NCBI GenBank assembly: GCA_963920575.1
Contig: OY986966.1
Coordinates: 7,802,871 to 7,866,870, forward strand
Direction: 5' to 3'
Length of the DNA stretch: 64,000 nt
DNA from: Narthecium ossifragum
Lineage: Eukaryota > Streptophyta > Magnoliopsida > Dioscoreales > Nartheciaceae
Below, piece by piece: positions 58,658 through 64,000 of the stretch. Each line of letters begins with the position of its first letter. Position 1 is the stretch's first letter. Position numbers and translations under genes: made by a program. The notes below the pieces were generated by a model, which was not told where the DNA came from, searched no databases, and saw only the letters and a program-made list of their open reading frames with translations.

Positions 58658-59999
58658 TTAGCCTTGGGGTTCAATTCATTAAAAAGAAAGACAACTTGTA
58701 CGTGATAGAGGGTGCTTTTTGCTAAAAATATGTAACCTAAATGAGATTAGGTTAAATAGCTAGGGGTTTTTTCTCAAAAGAACTTAATGATAGGAGGTAT
58801 TTGCAAGATGCTTATTTTCAATATAAGCACAAGATAATGGCTATTTGCTCTTAAGAATCTAATTCATTCCACAAGGAATTTGCAGATGTAACTAGAATGG
58901 GGCTATATTGGTAAACCTAATTTTTGGAGAATGGGCTTATTGGCAGCCCTCAATTTAACCCTTTTCAACATTTCCAAAGAAGTACATGTACAATGCCAAG
59001 ATTTGGGAGGAAAATGCCAAAACGTCCATATCATGGAATACTTTGGTACAATTACCATGATCAAAGACAAGCTTTTAATCACATATTCCCAACTTAGTAA
59101 CTAGAAACCCTTCTCACTCATGGACTGTGATTTCGTCAAGGAGGTCTTGGCTTTGGTGATGAGGGAGATAGATAAATCGTGTGAGGATTGGGAAGCATAT
59201 GATTTTTTAGATTTGTTGCTCAGATCTTCGAATAGAGAGAATGGAAGGAGGCTAAAGTTTTATGTTGCTTATACTATGTGGCAGATTTGGAAGGATCGAA
59301 ACTGTGTAATTTTTTAAGGGAATGGGGAACCAGCTAAAAAGGTTGCGATGAAGGCCTGCAGATTGGCTAAAGAATTCTTGAAGAAAGAGTAGGCTCACAA
59401 AGTTGCTATAAACAGAGGAGAGGCAAGCTTGCTGCAGGTGGATGCATCCTTTGGTCAAGGGAAGTGCCGGGCAGATGTGGGAGCAGTGGAAATGAAGGGT
59501 GAGGAGGCAGTTTGGGCAATGGGAATGCCAATTGAGGTGGACTCTATTTTGCAGACTGAATTAAAAGGCTATTTATCATGGAATCAGTTGGGCTAAGGAG
59601 AATGGCATCACACAGTTGCTTATTGAGTCGGATTCGAAGATGGCTGTAGAGATGCTACAAAGTCAAATGATCTGGCCGCAACATGAAGAATCAGTTCTAC
59701 GTGATATATGGAGAGCTGGGATCCAATTTGAGAGTTTGGTTTTTGTGTACATCGATCCCTAGGAAAGACAATTGTAAAGCGGATGGGGTTGCCCGTTGGT
59801 GTCGCCAATCACAAGTGCCGCTGTATTGGGCATTGGAGGACGACATCAGCCCCCTAGAGAGTATTCTGTAGGTCTTGTTAGCCTTGGTGGCTCAACTCAT
59901 CAAACAAAAAACTAGAAACCCTTCTATGCATGCTCAGGCCTATGATCAAATTCATAGTCAAGGTGAACAAAAGCTCTTTCAATTTCTGACAGTGAATTC
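58658..59999 (+). pseudogene. LINE 3' end and a second LINE-type RNase H relic
   Basis: The first 60 bp continue the LINE broken at 54535 (LGFNSLKRK-like text). From about 59110 a second relic appears: FVAYTMWQIWKDRN-type text at 59260, KACRLAKEFLKKE near 59350, LLQVDASFGQGKCRADVG near 59430 with the RNase H Asp, and RKDNCKADGVARWC near 59760. Stops occur at 59315, 59390 and 59595. The two RNase H relics are similar in layout but not identical, so they may be two LINE copies. Confidence 0.7.
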
Positions 60000-60461
60000 T
60001 GTTGGATTAAGGCTTGAATAAAAGCCCAAAACACTTATTAAGTAAGTGTGGGCTAAGCCCAAAAGGGTTGAATCAAATGGGCTAAGAGAAAGCCCATTAT
60101 TTAATAATTAAATGGAGGAGCCCATGTGGTGTAGTAAAATGCTTAGTCCCACATTGGTTGTGGAAAAAACATTCCACCAGTTTATATAGTATTTAAAACT
60201 TCTATGCTTTGAACACTTGGGTGGACTTGAGAGAGGGACCCACACGTGCTCACCGCCGCCCGCCGCCTGCGTTCGCGCGCCGTGGGTGGTGGGTGTCCTT
60301 TTTGCTACACGGTGACCTGGTTGAGTCAGGTCGAGTTCACTGGACCAATTGGGTTGAGTCAGCTTGACGCTTCAGCTTCCAAGTCGGTTACAATTCAGTT
60401 GGCTGAGTCTAAATGACTCATTTACTCACAATGAACGGGTTGAGTCAGTTATGACTCTTGG
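60000..60461 (+). repeat. Copia-like LTR, left part
   Basis: Starts TGTTGGATTAAGG and has AGTCCCACATTGGTTGTGG followed by TTTATATAGTATTTAAAAC (about 60180), an arrangement common in copia LTR promoters. It is interrupted at 60461 by a Tekay-like solo LTR and resumes at 63226. The end and partner LTR were not found. Confidence 0.5.
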
Positions 60462-63220
60462 TGTCACGCCCCGACCCAGAAAACCCATTCAGGCCCGGAC
60501 GTGAGGGTCCTAAACTCTAAAATCAAACGGCGAGAGCCTCCCCTGTAAACATCACTTTTAAACTTGGTGCATGATTATAATATTCATAATTAATTTAAAC
60601 TATCCTATCATCAAATCATAATACAAATTAACTTTAAAAAGATACAACAATGATTCAAATCCTCTAAGTACAGCAATCTCTGATCAATTTACATCAAATT
60701 GGAATACAAATACATTTCTCCTTCAGATTACAATTTATACATTTAAAGCTGTACATCAATTGAATAGAATAAACTGATGATATCCTCGATCTCACGCACC
60801 ACCAAGGGGAGTGCCGCCTCCAACACCGCAACTACCTGAAAAAGAAGGGACTGCATCGACCTGCATCGCCGATGCAGCCCAGGTAGGAGTGAGCAACAAA
60901 GCTCAGTAGGGTTCTATGCTATTCTACGTCGCACAGAAAGGAAGGGAAACAGCAACAGTGTCGTTTCTCCGCCTAAGTCTAAAGGATGTCACGGGTCCCA
61001 TAACCCTACCAATGTCCCAAGGGCTCCTGTCATAAAACCTCTCTCCTGAACATGTTACCAGGAGGCCACGGAACAGTAACATGCAGGATCCTGGTAAACA
61101 TGCAGGATCACCCTTCCCAAGCAGGATTCCCATGCCTTGGGGACCCATGTCGGGAACGCATCGACAACCATCCTTAGCACTTGGCCCTGGAGAATCGACA
61201 CGACCTCTAAACCTCAAACAATATAATATTCAGTCCGACTACTTAATAATCCTCGAATGATATCAAACATGATCACTGATAACAATCACATCCTAATCCT
61301 CGACTACCCAAACCCCGGTCCTAGGGCTAGATCCGGGCTACCCGAGAACCCCAGATCGACGATCGAAACCATCGTCTATTACCTAGCCTAATGCTTCTAA
61401 TGCAAATCAAATGCATGCAATGCTCAGGCACAGGAATACATGAATAGTAGCATGCAATAATATGCCAAGACAACATACACGGGCTAAGCGAAGCATCAAG
61501 CTTGTCGGAGGGTAATCATAGCAAGGGTTCAAACAATAAGGATCAATCTAGCAAAGCTATAATAACAAACATCCAACAGATCAAAATCCGGCATTACAAC
61601 GACGTCCACAGTCGTCAACCGCAATTTCTACAACGAGGGCACAACCCCGGCCACACAAATAATAATCAAACACATCTGCAATATACAACAGACCACAATT
61701 ACAAATTAACACAACTAGGGCACACCTTCAGCCATTTAATTAGCTAAACATCCCAAGGGGCACGACTCCCTTGGTTCAACCACAAGCTAAGTATACATTT
61801 AAATAACCATGACATGTAATTAATTGCTAATTAAACAAGGATGATTTATATCTAACTAAACATGCCGAAAATCAAACAATTAATTATCTAAAAACCACCA
61901 ATTAGAAATGCTAGCCCTCGAGATCTCTAGGAATACCAATCGCATGAATCTCGAAGAATCAAACACGATAAAACATCGAAAATCCACTAACAAACTAATT
62001 TCCGGATTTCTACATTAATCCCTAGTTAGAGGCGATGAAATCTTATCAATTCGACGTCCAAACGATGTCGAATTGGAAATCAAACTTGGGCAAACGTATA
62101 TTAGCATACTAGGAACATGCAGCCCAAGAATCGGATTAATCTAATGGCTAATCTTCCCGGAATTCACTAATCAATTCGCTAATTTCGGTCTCGTCGCAGA
62201 TTTGAAGAATAATCACCATAAATCGTAAAAAACTCTGAAAATTATGAAATCAGCGGCAATTGAAAGTAGATTCAAAGATCTACAACTCTCGTGTTGATGA
62301 TCAAACGAGATTATGCACGTATGAGCCACGATCTGAGCTTGAACGGCTCAGCTCGCAGAAAAACAGAGCATCAATAAAATCAAGGAAAAACATGTATAAA
62401 TCCAACTTAAATCCAAGATAAAATCCTACCAAGCTCATATCAGTTACTAAGCATGCTTAGAGGGACTAATTAACACACATAAGAAAATAGATCAAACAAT
62501 CAAACCCTAGATCTAGCTCAATCCAAAGATCTAGGTAGAAACCCTACCTTAAACGCAAATCCAAGCTTCAATCCACCGCGATCCACCATCCACCGTCGTC
62601 TCCAGCTCGCCGGAGAGCCGCCGGAGGCCTCCCATAGCCGCAGCCGTCGCCGGAGAAGGAAGAGGGCTGTCCGCGGAAGAGAGAGGGGAGGAAGTAGAAG
62701 GAGGAGGGGACCTCGCTGCCGCCTCCATGCCACCGGGGAAGGGACGGGATCGCCGCGGGAGAGAGGGAGGGTAGCCGCGGGAGAGAGAAGGAAAGCAAGG
62801 AGGAGGAGGGGAGGGCACGGGATGGCAGGGAAGAGGAAAAGAAGGAAGAGAAAGAGAAAGGAAAAGAAAGAGAGAAAAGGGGAAAAAGGAGAGAGTGAAA
62901 GTAAGTAGGAGAGAGAAGAGGGTTAAGCACTTAAGCGGCTTAGCCGGTTCAGACGAGCCAACTGATCGGACTGAATCCGATCAGGCTCCAAGTTGCGATC
63001 TTTACTGGATTTACTCAATCACGTACATCAATCAAGGCCGTGTGTACACTACGCGGGTGTGAAACTGACCGTCAAGGCACAATTTACCAAATTCCCCTTG
63101 GGGTCCAAAAGCAGCGATACAATCAACCGATCGCACCCCAAGTCTAACCGGGCCAAAACCAACCAAGCCAAGCCCTCGACCCAACGCGGTCGGACCGGGT
63201 TAGAGGAGCGGGTCCTCACA
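60462..63220 (-). mobile_element. Solo LTR, Tekay-like (copy D)
   Basis: 2759 bp, TGTCACGCCCCGACC to GGGTCCTCACA, flanked by CTTGG (60457-60461 and 63221-63225). It shares termini and a GGATGTCACGGGTCCCATAA block with copies B and B1 but has diverged, and it lacks the CGGTCGA hairpin array. Purine-rich sequence fills 62640-62920. No internal region. Confidence 0.88.
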
Positions 63221-63225
63221 CTTGG

Positions 63226-63735
63226 GCTACCCATGACTAGGCAGTTATGAATGATGTGGCAGCTCATTACCTCCTAGTCAACAGTTACTACTGACGTGAC
63301 GACCCTTGAGCTTCCCAAGTGGAGGTTACAGGTGATGGCAGCCCATTACTGGGTTGTTACCTGTGACATGGTAGCCCATAACTGATGGCGACCCTTGAGC
63401 TTCCCAAGTATGAGCGGGCAAGCATAGATCAGAGGCGAAAAATGAATGATGTCTCTTATTTGATCCATTAGCAATATGCAATAGGAACTTAAGTAGGAAT
63501 TATTGATCAATTCTCTTCTTTCACCTCATTTCTATCTTCGTTGCTTTCTTTTCTGATGAGATTTGATCTGTACGCCTATCACAGTCTCTCTCAGAAAATA
63601 AGATTTAGTCTCTTTCAGAAAATAAGATCAAGTCTTTCAAGGAGGATAATTTCCTTGGGGGGGGGGCGATAGAGAGGGGTGGGGACGCGAGGAGGGGGAG
63701 AGTGACGGGGAGAGGAGGCGGAGAGGGAGGAAGGC
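63226..63735 (+). repeat. Copia-like LTR, right part
   Basis: Continuation of 60000-60461. Contains a direct repeat around GCGACCCTTGAGCTTCCCAAGT (near 63301 and 63397), a run of about 13 G near 63657 and GA-rich sequence. It ends at the next LTR. Confidence 0.45.
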
Positions 63736-64000
63736 TGTGAGGACATGTCCCTCTATTCCTGTAGCTCGTTGTTGACCACAAGGGCAATTTGGTAAATTGT
63801 GCCTTGTCGGTTAGTTTCTCACCCGTGTACGTACACAACCTCTGATTGATGATTTTGTTTGACTAGATCCGTTTAGGGTTTTTTTGACCTGTAGATCGAT
63901 CCAAGCTAGTGTTGAATCGATCCAGCTAGGTCTTGGATCGATCCGGATACTGTAGCATGTCGGCGTCTTTCTTCCTTGAGAGGACGGCCGTCGTGGCCGT
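63736..64000 (+). repeat. Start of another Tekay-like LTR (copy F), cut by the window edge
   Basis: Starts TGTGAGGACATGTCC and shares GGTAAATTGTGCCTTG and TCTCACCCGTGT with the complement of copy D. At 63893-63945 it has three ATCGATCC boxes (GATCGATCCAAG, AATCGATCCAGC, GGATCGATCCGG) about 22-26 bp apart. Candidate target site AAGGC (63731-63735) cannot be checked. Confidence 0.65.

Overview
The window is nuclear DNA of a flowering plant. The evidence is two spliced plant genes with GT-AG introns, plant LTR retrotransposon clades (Ty1-copia, Athila-like and Tekay/Del-like Ty3-gypsy), a LINE with an RNase H domain, a PIF/Harbinger and a Mutator-like transposon, a plant-mobile-domain relic and an endogenous caulimovirid. 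The cupin gene is very GC-rich at third codon positions and the first exon of the transporter gene is GC-rich, which suggests a monocot, probably a commelinid; species is not identified.

Only two genes look intact. A 17-exon SULTR4-type sulfate transporter lies on the minus strand at 24459-16605 (665 aa; every splice phase checks). A 3-exon cupin of the 11S globulin/glutelin-like family lies on the plus strand at 50632-52409 (357 aa), with a TATA box and an upstream G-box.

Layout. 1-16268: a minus-strand Ty1-copia element, open at the left window edge, is split in its reverse transcriptase by an Athila-like element (769-12766), which is itself split by a Tekay-like solo LTR (6877-9254, TSD CAATG). 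16269-24560: the transporter gene. 24560-27797: no gene seen, AT-rich and repetitive. 27803-39151: an 11.3-kb Tekay-like element (TSD GTTTT) with a scrambled, duplicated, non-coding interior; its 5' LTR holds an Athila-like solo LTR (29566-31122, TSD ATTGA). 39157-40008: a plant-mobile-domain relic. About 40009-46150: an endogenous pararetrovirus locus with a viral-type promoter, primer-binding site, movement- and coat-protein relics, and then a near-perfect inverted repeat with arms of about 1.6 kb. 46200-50390: simple repeats and a 1647-bp Mutator-like element (9-bp TSD) carrying a sulfotransferase-like fragment and a purine-rich minisatellite. 50390-52480: the cupin gene. 53200-60000: LINE relics, one split by a 4.1-kb PIF/Harbinger element (TSD TTA) with a broken transposase. 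60000-64000: a copia-like LTR interrupted by a solo Tekay-like LTR (TSD CTTGG) and by the start of another LTR at the right edge.

The genes do not form a pathway; the window is two ordinary genes in a deeply nested transposon landscape. The two most unusual signals are (i) arrays of short hairpins with TCGA-type cores in LTRs of several families, with different sequences but similar geometry, and (ii) the pararetroviral inverted repeat, which would give a long hairpin RNA if transcribed.
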